The translations under genes and the position numbers were made by a program. A stretch of DNA of 64,000 bases, taken from Nocardia tenerifensis NBRC 101015 (GTDB taxonomy: Bacteria; Actinomycetota; Actinomycetes; Mycobacteriales; Mycobacteriaceae). Positions 36,253 through 45,788 of the stretch are shown here, piece by piece. Within the stretch, counting starts at the first letter, position 1; the number at the start of each line of letters is the position of its first letter. The notes beneath the pieces are model-generated. The model did not search any database. It was given only the letters and a program-made list of their open reading frames with translations, and was not told the origin of the DNA. The DNA lies in the NCBI RefSeq assembly GCF_000308715.1, contig NZ_BAGH01000615.1, forward strand, positions 62,001 to 126,000. The letters run 5' to 3'.

Positions 36253-37251
36253 GTGCAGCGAATCACGCGAGACGATGTCGCACGGCGGGCGGGCACCTCG
36301 ACGGCCGTGGTGAGCTATGTGCTCAACGACGGCCCCCGGCCGGTCGCGAAGGCGACGCGGGCCAGGGTGCTGGCGGCCATCGAGGAGCTCGGCTACCGCC
36401 CGAATCTGGTTGCCCGAGCCTTGCGGTCGACCCGGAGCAATACGATCGGCCTCGTCGTCCCCGACAGCAGCGAGGCCTTCTTCGCCGAGCTGGTCCACGC
36501 CGTCGAGCGCGCCGCCTTCGCCGCCGATTCGCTTGTGCTGCTCGGCAATTCCGGCTACTCGCGAGCGCAGGAGGCCCGGTACGCGCGAACCCTGGCGAGC
36601 ATGCAGGTCGGCGGCGTCCTGCTGGTGCGCTCGGAGGTCGGCGAGCCGCACACCCATCCCGCCGATCTCGGTGTGCCCGTGGTCTATCTGAACTATCGGG
36701 CGCCACGCGGCGTCGACGCGCCATCGGTGACCCTCGCCAACCGGCACGGTGGCCGGTCGGCCGCCGAGCATCTGCTCGAGCACGGCTACCGTCGGATCGG
36801 TTGTCTCACAGGGACTTCCCGATCCGGCCCGGTGGCCGACCGGGCCCGTGGGTGGGCGGACGCGATGCGGGCGGCCGACCGCGACGCCTCGGCCGTGCGA
36901 CGCACCGGACTGGATCGGCCGGCGGCACGCGAAGAGGTGAAAGCCTGGCTGCGGCAGAAGGATCGGCCCGACGCCGTCTTCGCCGCCGCGGACGGACTGG
37001 CCCTGGATGTGCTGGCGGCGGCGCAGGAGCTGGGGTTGCGCGTGCCGGAGGATCTGGCGGTGGTGGGTTTCGGTGCGACCGCTCCCGCCGCGTACAGCTG
37101 GCCGCCGCTGACGACCATCGGACGGTCGTTCGACGACTTCGCCCAGGCGGCGGTGACGGCCTTACAAACGGTGCGGGAGAAGGGAAGTCGACAGGCGGAC
37201 CAGGTGCTCGCCGTCTCCCTCATCCCGAGACGCAGCTGCGGGTGCCCATAA
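36253..37251 (+). CDS. LacI-family transcriptional regulator
   Basis: 332 aa, GTG start. HTH and hinge are classical: RITRDDVARRAGTSTAVVSYVLNDG, ARVLAAIEELGYRPNLVARALRS. The periplasmic-binding-protein-like domain follows (TIGLVVPDSSEAFFAELVHAVE; VGFGATAPAAYSWPPLTTI). The C-terminus RRSCGCP resembles LacI members that sense small ligands. Probably controls the divergent molybdenum hydroxylase gene through the palindrome at 36200-36213. PurR-like purine sensing is plausible by context only. Confidence 0.9.
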   Translation: MQRITRDDVARRAGTSTAVVSYVLNDGPRPVAKATRARVLAAIEELGYRPNLVARALRSTRSNTIGLVVPDSSEAFFAELVHAVERAAFAADSLVLLGNSGYSRAQEARYARTLASMQVGGVLLVRSEVGEPHTHPADLGVPVVYLNYRAPRGVDAPSVTLANRHGGRSAAEHLLEHGYRRIGCLTGTSRSGPVADRARGWADAMRAADRDASAVRRTGLDRPAAREEVKAWLRQKDRPDAVFAAADGLALDVLAAAQELGLRVPEDLAVVGFGATAPAAYSWPPLTTIGRSFDDFAQAAVTALQTVREKGSRQADQVLAVSLIPRRSCGCP

Positions 37252-37253
37252 CG

Positions 37254-37265
37254 TTGCATGTAATA
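37254..37265. promoter_or_regulatory. putative GntR operator half, copy 1
   Basis: TTGCATGTAATA, 33 nt before the GntR start at 37298. The core CATGTAA recurs at 39236-39247 and, inverted, at 39354-39365. Confidence 0.45.
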
Positions 37266-37297
37266 TGTCGGCATTGTCGAAAGGGAGGCGTGCCGAC

Positions 37298-38089
37298 ATG
37301 TCCGACTCGTGGGTACTGGAGAGCATCGCCTCCGGCGAACTGCTCACCGACCGTACTTACGAGGCGCTGAAGGCGGCGATTCTCCGCAATCAGCTGGCGC
37401 CGGGCACCGCGCTGAGCGTGCCCGAGCTCGCACGTCAGCTCAATGTGAGCCGCACGCCGGTGCGCGAGGCGGTGCAGCGGCTGATCTATGAGGGTCTGGC
37501 CGATCACGTCAGCCGCCGCGGCGCCGAGGTGAGCAAGGTCGACATCGCCGACCTGCGGGAACTGTATGTGGTGCGCGAATCGCTGGAGGGCCTGGCCGCC
37601 CGGTTGGCGACCGAGCGCCTCGACGAGAACGGACTCGCCACACTGCGGGAAATCCTGGCCGAGCACGAACGCGTCCTGGCCGGCGGCGCGGACAACGCCG
37701 CCCATATCGAGCTGGACATCCGATTCCATCGCACCGTGCGCGAGATCGCCGCGAACACCCATCTCACCGCCGCGCTGGAACCGATCGCCGGACGCTCGCA
37801 CCTCGCCCTGCATTCGCTGTGGCGCAGCAAGGACGCGCCCCGGCTGGCGCTGGACGAGCACATCCACATCGTCGACGCGATGGCGGCCGGCGATCCAGAG
37901 TTCGCCGAAACCGTTGCGCGCCGCCATATCTCGCGGCTGCGCGTGCGACTGTCCCAGGCGACCACGCGGGACGGCATGTCGGGCGACGCACCGCGCCGGC
38001 GAGACTTCTCACTCGCCGGCGACGATGCGCCCCGGCGACCCGAGGGGCGCGCCGATCGTCCCGAGCGCCCGCTCGAGTCCCCGCACTAG
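37298..38089 (+). CDS. GntR-family (FCD) transcriptional regulator
   Basis: 263 aa from ATG 37298, behind GGGAGG. Winged helix: TYEALKAAILRNQLAPGTALS, LARQLNVSRTPVREAVQRLIYEGLA, SRRGAEVS. FCD domain: LYVVRESLEGLAARLATE, with metal-type residues in DIRFHRTVREIA and ALDEHIHIVDAMAAGD. The C-terminal ~35 residues are Arg/Pro-rich and disordered. It lies convergent with the amidohydrolase at 38093, and shares an upstream motif with that gene's promoter and with the 39523 gene. Confidence 0.9.
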   Translation: MSDSWVLESIASGELLTDRTYEALKAAILRNQLAPGTALSVPELARQLNVSRTPVREAVQRLIYEGLADHVSRRGAEVSKVDIADLRELYVVRESLEGLAARLATERLDENGLATLREILAEHERVLAGGADNAAHIELDIRFHRTVREIAANTHLTAALEPIAGRSHLALHSLWRSKDAPRLALDEHIHIVDAMAAGDPEFAETVARRHISRLRVRLSQATTRDGMSGDAPRRRDFSLAGDDAPRRPEGRADRPERPLESPH

Positions 38090-38092
38090 CGG

Positions 38093-39088
38093 CTACTTCG
38101 CGGTGTCCAGTGCCGCTTCCTCGGCCCAGGCCGAGGGGGTGTAGCCGCTGTAGTGGTCGGCGTGCGAGTTGGTGGCCGAGGCCTGCGGGATCTCACCGCG
38201 CAGGTATGCCTCCGCCTCGGCCTTGTCCTTGGGCGGGGGAGTCGGGGCCAGGCCGAGCAGCTTCGCCATATTGTTGCCCAGGTAGCCCTCGAGATCGTCC
38301 TCGGAGAGGTTCAGCCCCTGCGGCGGCTCGTGGCACAGGACCTCGAGTTCGCGCGCCCACATTCCGGGTTCGTTCGGCGGCGAGTCGGTGCCGAACACCA
38401 TCTTGCTCTTCTTCATCTCCTTCGCGAACTCCACGATGCGCGATTGGAGCAGCCAGCCGGATTCGCCGATGACGTTCGTGGAATCCTGGATCATCCAGAA
38501 TGCCTCGAAGCAGTAGACGCCGCCGGTCTGGATGCCGAAGTGCCCGAGAATGAAATTGACGCCGGGGAACTCACGGATGATCGGGTAGAACTGCGTCGGA
38601 ATGGAGTACGGGCCGTCGCCGGTGTGGATCAGCACCGTCACGCCGAGCTCGTCGCAGACCCGCAGCGCGGGGCGCAGCCAGTCCAGCGCCCGGTCCGGGC
38701 GGTACGAGTGCATATTGGCGTGCAGTTTCATCATCTTGTAGCCGTATTCCTGGACGTGGAACGCCAATTCGGCGGCCCCGTTCTCCGGCCCGAAACGCGG
38801 GTTGTAGATGAAGTTTCCGACGAAACGGTCCGGATACCGCTGGACCAGCGAGGTGATATAGGCCTGGTAATCCCGGATGCCTTCGCGGCCACTGCGATTG
38901 CCTTCACGCCAGGCCGTGTTTCCCGGCGGCGGCATGATGCAGCTGATGTCGACCCGGCGCGGCTTGCCGTTGATCCACATCGGGCCGTCCATCATGGCGA
39001 GAGTGCGCTCACCGGTGAAGGGTTCACCGGTATGACGCCACGCCTCGTCGACGAGGTTCGTCGGATGGACGTGCGTATCGATGATCAT
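38093..39088 (-). CDS. amidohydrolase-2 (ACMSD-like) family protein
   Basis: 331 aa. TIM-barrel metal enzyme: MIIDTHVHPTNL (first HxH), KLHANMHSYRP, VLIHTGDGP, FILGHFG and VFGTDSPPNEPG (catalytic Asp). This family includes nonoxidative decarboxylases (ACMSD, isoorotate and resorcylate decarboxylases) and hydrolases. In this locus it could decarboxylate or hydrolyse an N-heterocycle product. Divergent promoter region shared with the deaminase gene at 39523. Confidence 0.85.
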   Translation of the reverse strand: MIIDTHVHPTNLVDEAWRHTGEPFTGERTLAMMDGPMWINGKPRRVDISCIMPPPGNTAWREGNRSGREGIRDYQAYITSLVQRYPDRFVGNFIYNPRFGPENGAAELAFHVQEYGYKMMKLHANMHSYRPDRALDWLRPALRVCDELGVTVLIHTGDGPYSIPTQFYPIIREFPGVNFILGHFGIQTGGVYCFEAFWMIQDSTNVIGESGWLLQSRIVEFAKEMKKSKMVFGTDSPPNEPGMWARELEVLCHEPPQGLNLSEDDLEGYLGNNMAKLLGLAPTPPPKDKAEAEAYLRGEIPQASATNSHADHYSGYTPSAWAEEAALDTAK

Positions 39089-39235
39089 CGTGGCTCCTCT
39101 TGATCAGGTCGGGATGAGATCCCGGCCGCGAGAAACCGCACCTACGGGCCGCTGGATTGACTGCGGCGCCGAGCCGGCCCGACGTCGACTCGATGGAATC
39201 GAGTCCAGCACAACGCAACCCGTGTGTCAACGAGA

Positions 39236-39247
39236 TTGCATGTAAAC
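39236..39247. promoter_or_regulatory. putative GntR operator half, copy 2
   Basis: TTGCATGTAAAC in the divergent spacer 39089-39522, about 150 nt upstream of the amidohydrolase start. Ten of its bases match the copy upstream of the GntR gene. Confidence 0.45.
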
Positions 39248-39353
39248 TATTGATCGAACGAATTTAACATTTCCGCAGTTCAGTTGAGTTACCATGCCGC
39301 GCCGCGCAAAATCCCTGGTCGAATTCGAGGGTTGACAGCGACATCCGCGCGGG

Positions 39354-39365
39354 GTTTACATGTAT
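39354..39365. promoter_or_regulatory. putative GntR operator half, copy 3 (inverted)
   Basis: GTTTACATGTAT, the reverse of ATACATGTAAAC. It lies about 160 nt before the deaminase gene at 39523, in the same spacer as copy 2. The remainder of the 434-nt spacer shows nothing else I can support. Confidence 0.45.
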
Positions 39366-39522
39366 TCGCATCGGTTTTCGGACCGATCGCACCGCCGGTG
39401 ACCTCCCGATCCTGGGTTAAACCGTTCGGCGATCGCCAGGGCTGTGCCCTGGCGGGGAGTCAACTCCCTTCGCCCACGGATTTCGAGGCGGCTCAGCCGC
39501 CCTGGGAAAGGCAGAGGCGGCC

Positions 39523-40929
39523 ATGGCACCTCCATCCCCCAAACGCTGCGATCTCCTGCTCACCGGCGGGACCGTGATCACCGTCGATGACGCGCGTAAT
39601 GTGCACCTACCCGGCGCGGTCGCGGTCTCCGGATCGCGCATCGTCGCGGTGGGCACCGCGGCCGAACTCGCCGACTGGCGGGCCGACACCGTCCTCGACT
39701 GCGGCGGCCGTGCGGTGCTGCCCGGCCTGGTCGACGGCCACAACCATCTGTACCAGGCCCTAGCCCGCGGGCTGGGCGAGGGCATGTCCATCGTGCCCTG
39801 GCTGTGTGAGTTCATGTGGCCCTACTCGATCGCGATGACCCGCGAGGACGCGGTCGCGGCGGCTCGCCTCGGCGCGGTCGAGGCGCTGCGCGCGGGCACC
39901 ACGACCGTCATCGACAACCATTACGCCCCAAGCGATTTGGCTACCACGCTGGCGGTCGCCGACGTCATCGAGGACGCCGGTCTGCGCGGCGTGGTGGCCC
40001 GCGGCGTGCTCGGCGACCGCACCGCGATCGCGGCGCGACGCAGCCAGCCGCCGGGCCTGTTCCGCTACCGCAGCGCCGACGATCTCGCGATCACCCGCGA
40101 GGCCCTCCAGCATCGCCCACGCGGCTCCAAGGTCGAGATATGGCCCGCCCCTTTGAATCTCACGTATGTGGATCAGGACGTGGTGCGCGGCTGCGCCGAG
40201 CTCGCCGCGGAGTTCGACACCAAGTGGCATACCCATTGCTGCGAGAGCCGCAGCGACCCGCGCAGTTACCTCGAGGAGTACGGCCTGCGGCCCGTGCAGT
40301 GGCTGGCCGAGGCCGGCCTGCTCGATGAGCGGGCGACCCTGGCCCACGCCATCTGGCTCGACGATCAGGAGATCGAACAGGTCGGCGCCGCGGGCGCGGG
40401 CGTCGCGCACAATCCGGCCTCGAACGCCTATCTCGCGTCGGGCACCATGCGGCTGCGCGAGCTCCGATCCCACGGCGCCCCAGTGTCTCTCGGCAGCGAC
40501 GGCTCCAGCTGCGGGCATCGGCAGGACCTGTTCGAGGCGATGAAGCTGTCGATCTTCGCGCAGCGGCTGTCCACCCTCGACCCCACCGCCGCCCACGCCG
40601 AGGACGCGCTCGTCCTCGCCACCCGCGAGGGCGCGGAGTACGCAGGCATCGACGCCGGCGTGCTCGAGCCGGGCCGGCTCGCCGATATCATCGTCGTCGA
40701 TCTCGACCGCCCCCACCTTCGCCCGCTGCACCGCGCGGTGAGCTCGCTCGTCTACTCGGCGCGCGGCTCGGACGTGGAGACCACGATCGTCGGCGGGCAG
40801 ATCGTCTACGACAAGGGGCGGTGCCTGCTCGTGGACGAGGAAGCGGCGATGGCACAGGCCCAGTTCCGGGCCGAGCGACTGGTCGCCCGCGCGGATATGA
40901 CGGCATTGCGCATGCCCTGGTCGAGCTGA
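39523..40929 (+). CDS. ATZ/TRZ-family amidohydrolase (8-oxoguanine/guanine-deaminase-like)
   Basis: 468 aa. Features: LLTGGTVITVDDARN, VLPGLVDGHNHLYQALARG (first metal site as HNH), WHTHCCESR, LAHAIWLDDQE, and SLGSDGSSCGHRQDL with the metal Asp. LEPGRLADIIVVDL ends the barrel. This branch holds chlorohydrolases, S-adenosylhomocysteine deaminase, guanine deaminase and 8-oxoguanine deaminase. A purine deaminase fits the locus (permeases 69 nt downstream), but the substrate is not proven. Confidence 0.85.
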   Translation: MAPPSPKRCDLLLTGGTVITVDDARNVHLPGAVAVSGSRIVAVGTAAELADWRADTVLDCGGRAVLPGLVDGHNHLYQALARGLGEGMSIVPWLCEFMWPYSIAMTREDAVAAARLGAVEALRAGTTTVIDNHYAPSDLATTLAVADVIEDAGLRGVVARGVLGDRTAIAARRSQPPGLFRYRSADDLAITREALQHRPRGSKVEIWPAPLNLTYVDQDVVRGCAELAAEFDTKWHTHCCESRSDPRSYLEEYGLRPVQWLAEAGLLDERATLAHAIWLDDQEIEQVGAAGAGVAHNPASNAYLASGTMRLRELRSHGAPVSLGSDGSSCGHRQDLFEAMKLSIFAQRLSTLDPTAAHAEDALVLATREGAEYAGIDAGVLEPGRLADIIVVDLDRPHLRPLHRAVSSLVYSARGSDVETTIVGGQIVYDKGRCLLVDEEAAMAQAQFRAERLVARADMTALRMPWSS

Positions 40930-40997
40930 CCGAATCCCTTGGGCGGCAGCCCATTTCTCGACGACCTGTCCCACCGCCGGTGGGGCCAGGAGTAATC

Positions 40998-42407
40998 ATG
41001 AAGTTCTTCACCCGCAGTTCCGCCGTCGAGTCGAGAGACCCGGTCGACACGATTCCCCCTCTGCGCCACCTGATTCCGCTCGCCCTGCAGCACGTGATCG
41101 TCGCCTACTCCGGGATGGTCACGCTGCCGCTGGTCATCGGCCTGGGCATCGGCCTGTCGCCCGCGCAGATCACCACGCTGGTCACCGCGAACGTCTTCGT
41201 CAGCGGCCTGGCCACGCTGCTACAGACCCTCGGCCTCTTCAATGTCGGCGTGCGGCTGCCCATCGTCATGGGCTCCACCTTCACCGGTATCGCGCCGGCC
41301 ATCATCGTGGGCACGACCGCAGGCCTCCCCGCCGTCTTCGGCGCGACCATCGTGGTCGGCCTGCTCACCTGGCTGGTCGCACCCTGGTTCGCCAAGCTGA
41401 CCCGATACTTCCCGCCCATCGTGACCGGCACGACCATCGCGATCATCGGCTTCTCCCTGGTGCCGAAGGCGGCGACCCTGATCGCCGGATCATCGACCGC
41501 GGCCGAGCACGGCGGGGCCAAACGGCTGCTGCTCGCCCTCGGCACCATCGTGCTCGTGGTGGTCCTCGAGCGAGTCGCGCGCCCGGCCATCGGCCGCTTC
41601 GCCATTCTCATCGCGCTCATCGCCGGGACGGCGGTGGCCTGGCCGCTCGGGCTGACCGACTTCTCCGCCACCGCGTCGGCGCCGATATTCGATGTGGTGC
41701 GGCCGTTTTCGTTCGGTACGCCGACCTTCGTCCTCGCCGCGATTCTCCCGATGCTCGTGGTGCAGGTGGTCAATATGGTGGAGTCGACGGGGGACACGCT
41801 GGCCACCGGCGTGGTCGTGGGGCGCGAGGTCGGCTCGCCGGATATCGCCCGCGCGCTGCGCGCCGACGGCGTCGGCACGGCGCTCGCGGGGATGTTCAGC
41901 AGCTTCACCTTCGTGACGTTCGGCGGCAATGTCGGGCTCGTCAGCATCACCCGGGTCATGAGCCGCTATGTGGTGGCCGCCGCCGGGGCGATCCTCGTCG
42001 TCATCGGCCTGATGCCCAAGCTCGGGGCGGTGGTCGCGTCGCTGCCGGGGCCGGTGCTCGGGGGGATCGCGGTGGTCATGTTCGGCACCGTGGGCGCGAT
42101 CGGCATCAAGTTCATGATGGCGGCGGACTTCAGCCAACCGCGCAACCACTTGATCGTGGCCATCGCCTTCGGATTCGGGCTCATGCCGGTCGGAAATCCG
42201 GACTTCTACGCACAGTTGCCGGGGCCGTTCCAGACCGTGCTCTCCAGCGGTATCGCCGCGGGAGGTATCGCGGCGTTCCTGTTGAACCTGCTGCTCAACG
42301 GAGTTCCGCGCGACCAAGTGGACAGCGCTACCGAAAAAACAACGGCCACAGTCGAGCCCGCCGATGACTCGGCCGCCGCTCACCCCACGAGTCGAGAAGT
42401 GTTATGA
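40998..42407 (+). CDS. NCS2 nucleobase:cation symporter
   Basis: 469 aa from ATG 40998 behind AGGAG. Membrane protein with about 12-14 hydrophobic spans, in the xanthine/uracil permease family: LALQHVIVAYSGMVTLPLVIG at the start, PIVMGSTFTGIAP, VTGTTIAIIGFSLV, NMVESTGDTLATG (family signature with conserved Glu), and FVTFGGNVGLVSITRV. It should import a purine base with a cation. It overlaps the second permease gene by 4 nt. Confidence 0.9.
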   Translation: MKFFTRSSAVESRDPVDTIPPLRHLIPLALQHVIVAYSGMVTLPLVIGLGIGLSPAQITTLVTANVFVSGLATLLQTLGLFNVGVRLPIVMGSTFTGIAPAIIVGTTAGLPAVFGATIVVGLLTWLVAPWFAKLTRYFPPIVTGTTIAIIGFSLVPKAATLIAGSSTAAEHGGAKRLLLALGTIVLVVVLERVARPAIGRFAILIALIAGTAVAWPLGLTDFSATASAPIFDVVRPFSFGTPTFVLAAILPMLVVQVVNMVESTGDTLATGVVVGREVGSPDIARALRADGVGTALAGMFSSFTFVTFGGNVGLVSITRVMSRYVVAAAGAILVVIGLMPKLGAVVASLPGPVLGGIAVVMFGTVGAIGIKFMMAADFSQPRNHLIVAIAFGFGLMPVGNPDFYAQLPGPFQTVLSSGIAAGGIAAFLLNLLLNGVPRDQVDSATEKTTATVEPADDSAAAHPTSREVL

Positions 42408-43732
42408 GAGAACAACAATCGGACGCGGTCGACGAGCGACTGCCTTTCACGCAGTCGGTGCTGCTGGCCCTCCAGCACGCGCTCGTCATGTACGCGGGCG
42501 TCATCGTGGTCCCCATCGTCGTCGGCACGGCCCTCGGCCTCTCCGACGCGGAGATCTCCGATCTGGTCAGCACCGATCTCATCCTCGCCGGCGTCGGCAC
42601 ACTCCTGCAGGCTCTGGGCCTGTGGCGCTTCGGCATTCGGATGCCGCTGGTGGTCGGCGCGGCGTCCAGCGGAATCGTGCCCATGGTGCTGATCGGTCAA
42701 AACGAAGGACTGCCAACGGTTTACGGCTCGCTCCTGGTGGCAGGCGTGATCTGGGTGCTGGTCGCGCCCTACTTCAGCAAGCTGCTCGCGCTGTTTCCGG
42801 CCGTGGTGACGGGCACGGTCATCACGCTGATCGGCCTGACCCTCATCCCGGTCGGCGTCCGGCTCATCGCGGGGTCGGATCCGAGCGACCCCGGTTACGG
42901 GCGGCTCAGCCATCTCGCGCTCGCCGGTTTCACCATGGCGCTGATGGTGATCTTCCGTCGGCTGTTCCGCGGCCTCGTCGGGCAGCTCGCCATCCTCTTG
43001 GCGCTCGTCATCGGCGCGATCGTCGGATGGTCCACCGGCATAGGCAGTCTCGCGCACGCCGGTGCGGGGCCGATCGTGGGCCTGATGCGCCCGCTGCACT
43101 TCGGCGCTCTGCAGTTCCATATCCCGTCGATCCTGCTGTTTCTCGTCATCGTCTTCGTGCTCATGGTCGAGGGCGCGGGGCAGGGGCTGGCCGTCGGCGA
43201 GGTGGTGGGCAAGCCGGTCGGACCGGACGACATCGCGCGGCTGCTGCGCGTCGACGGCCTGATGACGGCGTTGAGCGGCGTGTTCAACGGGTTCGTCTAC
43301 ACCACGTTCGGTCAGAACATCGGTCTCATCGCCCTGACCAGGGTGCGGAGCCGCTATCCGGTCGCCGTCGTCGGCTTGATCCTGTTGGGGCTGGGCATCA
43401 TTCAGCCCGTCGGCCGGGTGGCGGCCGCGATTCCCGAGCCGGTGATCGGCGCGGCCGCTGTGGTCACGTTCGGGGCGCTCACGGTATCCGGCATCCGCAT
43501 CCTGTCGCGGGTGGATTTCGATCGGTCCGGCAACTCGATGCTCGTCATGCTGTCGCTGGGCATCGGGGTGATTCCCGCGTACGCGCCGCGCTTCTATCAG
43601 CAGCTGCCGACCTTCGCCGAGGTGTTCTTCAAGAGCGGCGTGGCCACCGGCACCGTCCTGGCGGTCGTGCTGAACATCGTCTTCCATGCGCGCCGCCGCA
43701 TCCCCGACGACGCGCGCGCGGTGCCCGATTAG
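42404..43732 (+). CDS. second NCS2 nucleobase:cation symporter
   Basis: 442 aa, ATGA overlap with the preceding permease. Family motifs are the same but divergent: LALQHALVMYAGVIVVPIVVG, MPLVVGAASSGIVPMVLIG, VTGTVITLIGLTLIPVG, MVEGAGQGLAVGEVVG in place of the usual ESTGD segment, and YTTFGQNIGLIALTRV. The loss of the ESTGD pattern suggests a different substrate from the first permease. Two tandem NCS2 genes would give two substrate ranges. Confidence 0.9.
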   Translation: MREQQSDAVDERLPFTQSVLLALQHALVMYAGVIVVPIVVGTALGLSDAEISDLVSTDLILAGVGTLLQALGLWRFGIRMPLVVGAASSGIVPMVLIGQNEGLPTVYGSLLVAGVIWVLVAPYFSKLLALFPAVVTGTVITLIGLTLIPVGVRLIAGSDPSDPGYGRLSHLALAGFTMALMVIFRRLFRGLVGQLAILLALVIGAIVGWSTGIGSLAHAGAGPIVGLMRPLHFGALQFHIPSILLFLVIVFVLMVEGAGQGLAVGEVVGKPVGPDDIARLLRVDGLMTALSGVFNGFVYTTFGQNIGLIALTRVRSRYPVAVVGLILLGLGIIQPVGRVAAAIPEPVIGAAAVVTFGALTVSGIRILSRVDFDRSGNSMLVMLSLGIGVIPAYAPRFYQQLPTFAEVFFKSGVATGTVLAVVLNIVFHARRRIPDDARAVPD

Positions 43733-43782
43733 CGCCTCGCGCAGCACATTCCGAAGCCATCCCACTCCGAGAAAAGACCCCT

Positions 43783-44388
43783 ATGCCCTACGAACACGAC
43801 AAGCCGCGGCTGATCATCGGCGTCACCGGCGCCAGCGCACCACACCTCGCCATCCATCTGCTCACCGCCCTGGCCCGATTGAACACCGTGGAAACGCATC
43901 TCGTCGTCTCCCGCGCGGCCCACCGCACCCTCGACCTCGAGGCCGATCTGCGCGCCGACGACCTGGCCGGGCTCGCCGACGTCCACCACCAGCGCGCAGA
44001 CATCGCGGCGTCCATCGCCTCCGGTTCCTTCCTGACGATGGGCATGGTCGTGGTGCCCTGCTCGATGAAGACGCTGGCCGGCATCGCGCACGGCTACTCT
44101 GACGAATTGCTCACACGCGCAGCCGATGTCTGCCTCAAGGAGCGTCGCCGCCTGGTGCTGGTCACCCGCGAGACGCCGCTGAGCCTGGTGCATCTGCGGA
44201 ATATGACGGCGGTGACCGAGGCGGGCGCGATCGTGCTGCCGCCGGTGCCCGCCTTCTATCAGCGGCCCGCGTCCATCGAGGACCTGCTCGCGCACGTGAG
44301 CGGCAAGATACTCGATCAATTCGGCATCGCCCACGACCTGTCTCCGCGCTGGCGCGGAGCGGCCCCACTGGCGGGAGGAGTTCGATGA
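43783..44388 (+). CDS. ubiX: UbiX-type flavin prenyltransferase
   Basis: 201 aa from ATG 43783. Flavoprotein fold with LIIGVTGASAPHLAIHLL (FMN phosphate loop), GSFLTMGMVVVPCSMKTLAGIAHG, a family signature, LVLVTRETPLSLVHLRNM, and PPVPAFYQRP at the end. UbiX attaches a dimethylallyl group to FMN, making prenylated FMN for UbiD. The ubiD gene overlaps its stop by 4 nt. Confidence 0.95.
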   Translation: MPYEHDKPRLIIGVTGASAPHLAIHLLTALARLNTVETHLVVSRAAHRTLDLEADLRADDLAGLADVHHQRADIAASIASGSFLTMGMVVVPCSMKTLAGIAHGYSDELLTRAADVCLKERRRLVLVTRETPLSLVHLRNMTAVTEAGAIVLPPVPAFYQRPASIEDLLAHVSGKILDQFGIAHDLSPRWRGAAPLAGGVR

Positions 44389-45788
44389 CCTACCCCGGGC
44401 TGTCGCGGCGACAGGACCCGCACGCCTTTGTCGAGGACTACCTCGCGGCACATCCCGAGGACGTGCTGGCCGTGGACGAGGCGATCGCCGCGGATCAGGG
44501 CGTCACCGGCTTGATCTACGCGCTCGCCGCCCGTGGTCGCGAGGAGATGCTGTTGTGCCGCAACGTGTCCGGCGTACCCGTTCCCGTGGTGAGCAATGTG
44601 TTCGCCTCTCGCCGCCGGATCGCGCGGCTGTTCGACGCCGAGCCTCGGCGTCTGCACGAGGCGTTCGCGGCGCGGGCGGCCCGGCCGCTGGCGCCGCGGC
44701 GCGTCGACTCGGGGCCGATCCGCGAGGTCGTGCACACCGGAGCGGACGTCGACCTGGCCACGGTGCCGATGCTGCGGCACTTCGCCTCGGACCGGGCGCC
44801 CTACATCACCAGCGGCATCATCGTCGCCGAGGATCCCGAGACCGGTGCCGGGAATCTGAGCTACCACCGCTCGATGATCCACTCGCCCAACGAATTAGCC
44901 ACCAGCCTGCATTCGCGCGGCGACCTCTGGCGCATTCTCGGGCGCTACGCCGAGCGCGGGAAGCCGATGCCGGTCGCCATGGTGATCGGCGGCCACCCGC
45001 TGTTCATGCTCGCCGCCTCCGCGCGGGTGGGTTACGAGGTCGACGAACGCGCGATCGCCGGCGGCCTGCTCGGCGAACCGCTCGAGGTCGTGCCGACGCC
45101 CGAGCACGGCATCGCGGTGCCCGCCTGGTCCGATTTCGTGCTGGAGGGCACGATCGACCCCGGCGCGTACGCCGAGGAGGGGCCGTTCGGCGAGTTCTCC
45201 GGCTACTCCTCGAATCGCTCCACCAACAACGTGATTCGGGTCACCTCGATCATGCGGCGGGACCGGCCGATCCTGTTCGACGTCGAGGGCGGCAATACCG
45301 CCGAGCATTTGAATCTGGCGAGAATTCCGCGCGAGTCGGAGATGGCGGAGAAACTCAGAACGCGATTCCCCGACGTGACGGCCGTGCACTATCCGACCTC
45401 GGGAACCCATTTCCACTGCTATGTCGCGCTGCGGCAAAGCCGGCCGGGGCAGGCCCGTCAGGTCATGCTGGGTCTGCTCGGCTGGGATCCGTACGTGAAA
45501 ACGGTCGTCGCCGTCGACAGCGATATCGACATCACCGACGACGCCGCGGTGCTGTGGGCGCTGGCCACCCATTTCCAGCCGCACCGCGACATCCTGACCG
45601 CCGACGGGCTGCCCGGATCGCCCCTGGATCCGTCCTCGACCAGCGACGGGACCACCTCCCGCATGGGCCTGGACGCGACCCGCGGCCCGGACTTCGACGG
45701 GCGGCGGATCGAAATCTCGGACGACGCGCTGGCGCACGCGCGAACCATCCTCGAGCAGAACACATCACACGGAGGAACACATGCCTGA
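44385..45788 (+). CDS. ubiD: UbiD-family prenyl-FMN-dependent decarboxylase
   Basis: 467 aa. The UbiD active-site segment EEGPFGEFSGYSS, with the Glu residues of the E-R-E triad, is clear. Other motifs: SGIIVAEDPETGAGNLSYHR (prFMN/metal region), AMVIGGHP, VEGGNTAEH and PTSGTHFHCYVALRQ. The family (de)carboxylates aromatic, heteroaromatic or unsaturated acids. A UbiX/UbiD pair inside a purine-type locus is unusual. It could act on an imidazole or pyrimidine carboxylate, but that is inference. Confidence 0.9.
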   Translation: MTYPGLSRRQDPHAFVEDYLAAHPEDVLAVDEAIAADQGVTGLIYALAARGREEMLLCRNVSGVPVPVVSNVFASRRRIARLFDAEPRRLHEAFAARAARPLAPRRVDSGPIREVVHTGADVDLATVPMLRHFASDRAPYITSGIIVAEDPETGAGNLSYHRSMIHSPNELATSLHSRGDLWRILGRYAERGKPMPVAMVIGGHPLFMLAASARVGYEVDERAIAGGLLGEPLEVVPTPEHGIAVPAWSDFVLEGTIDPGAYAEEGPFGEFSGYSSNRSTNNVIRVTSIMRRDRPILFDVEGGNTAEHLNLARIPRESEMAEKLRTRFPDVTAVHYPTSGTHFHCYVALRQSRPGQARQVMLGLLGWDPYVKTVVAVDSDIDITDDAAVLWALATHFQPHRDILTADGLPGSPLDPSSTSDGTTSRMGLDATRGPDFDGRRIEISDDALAHARTILEQNTSHGGTHA

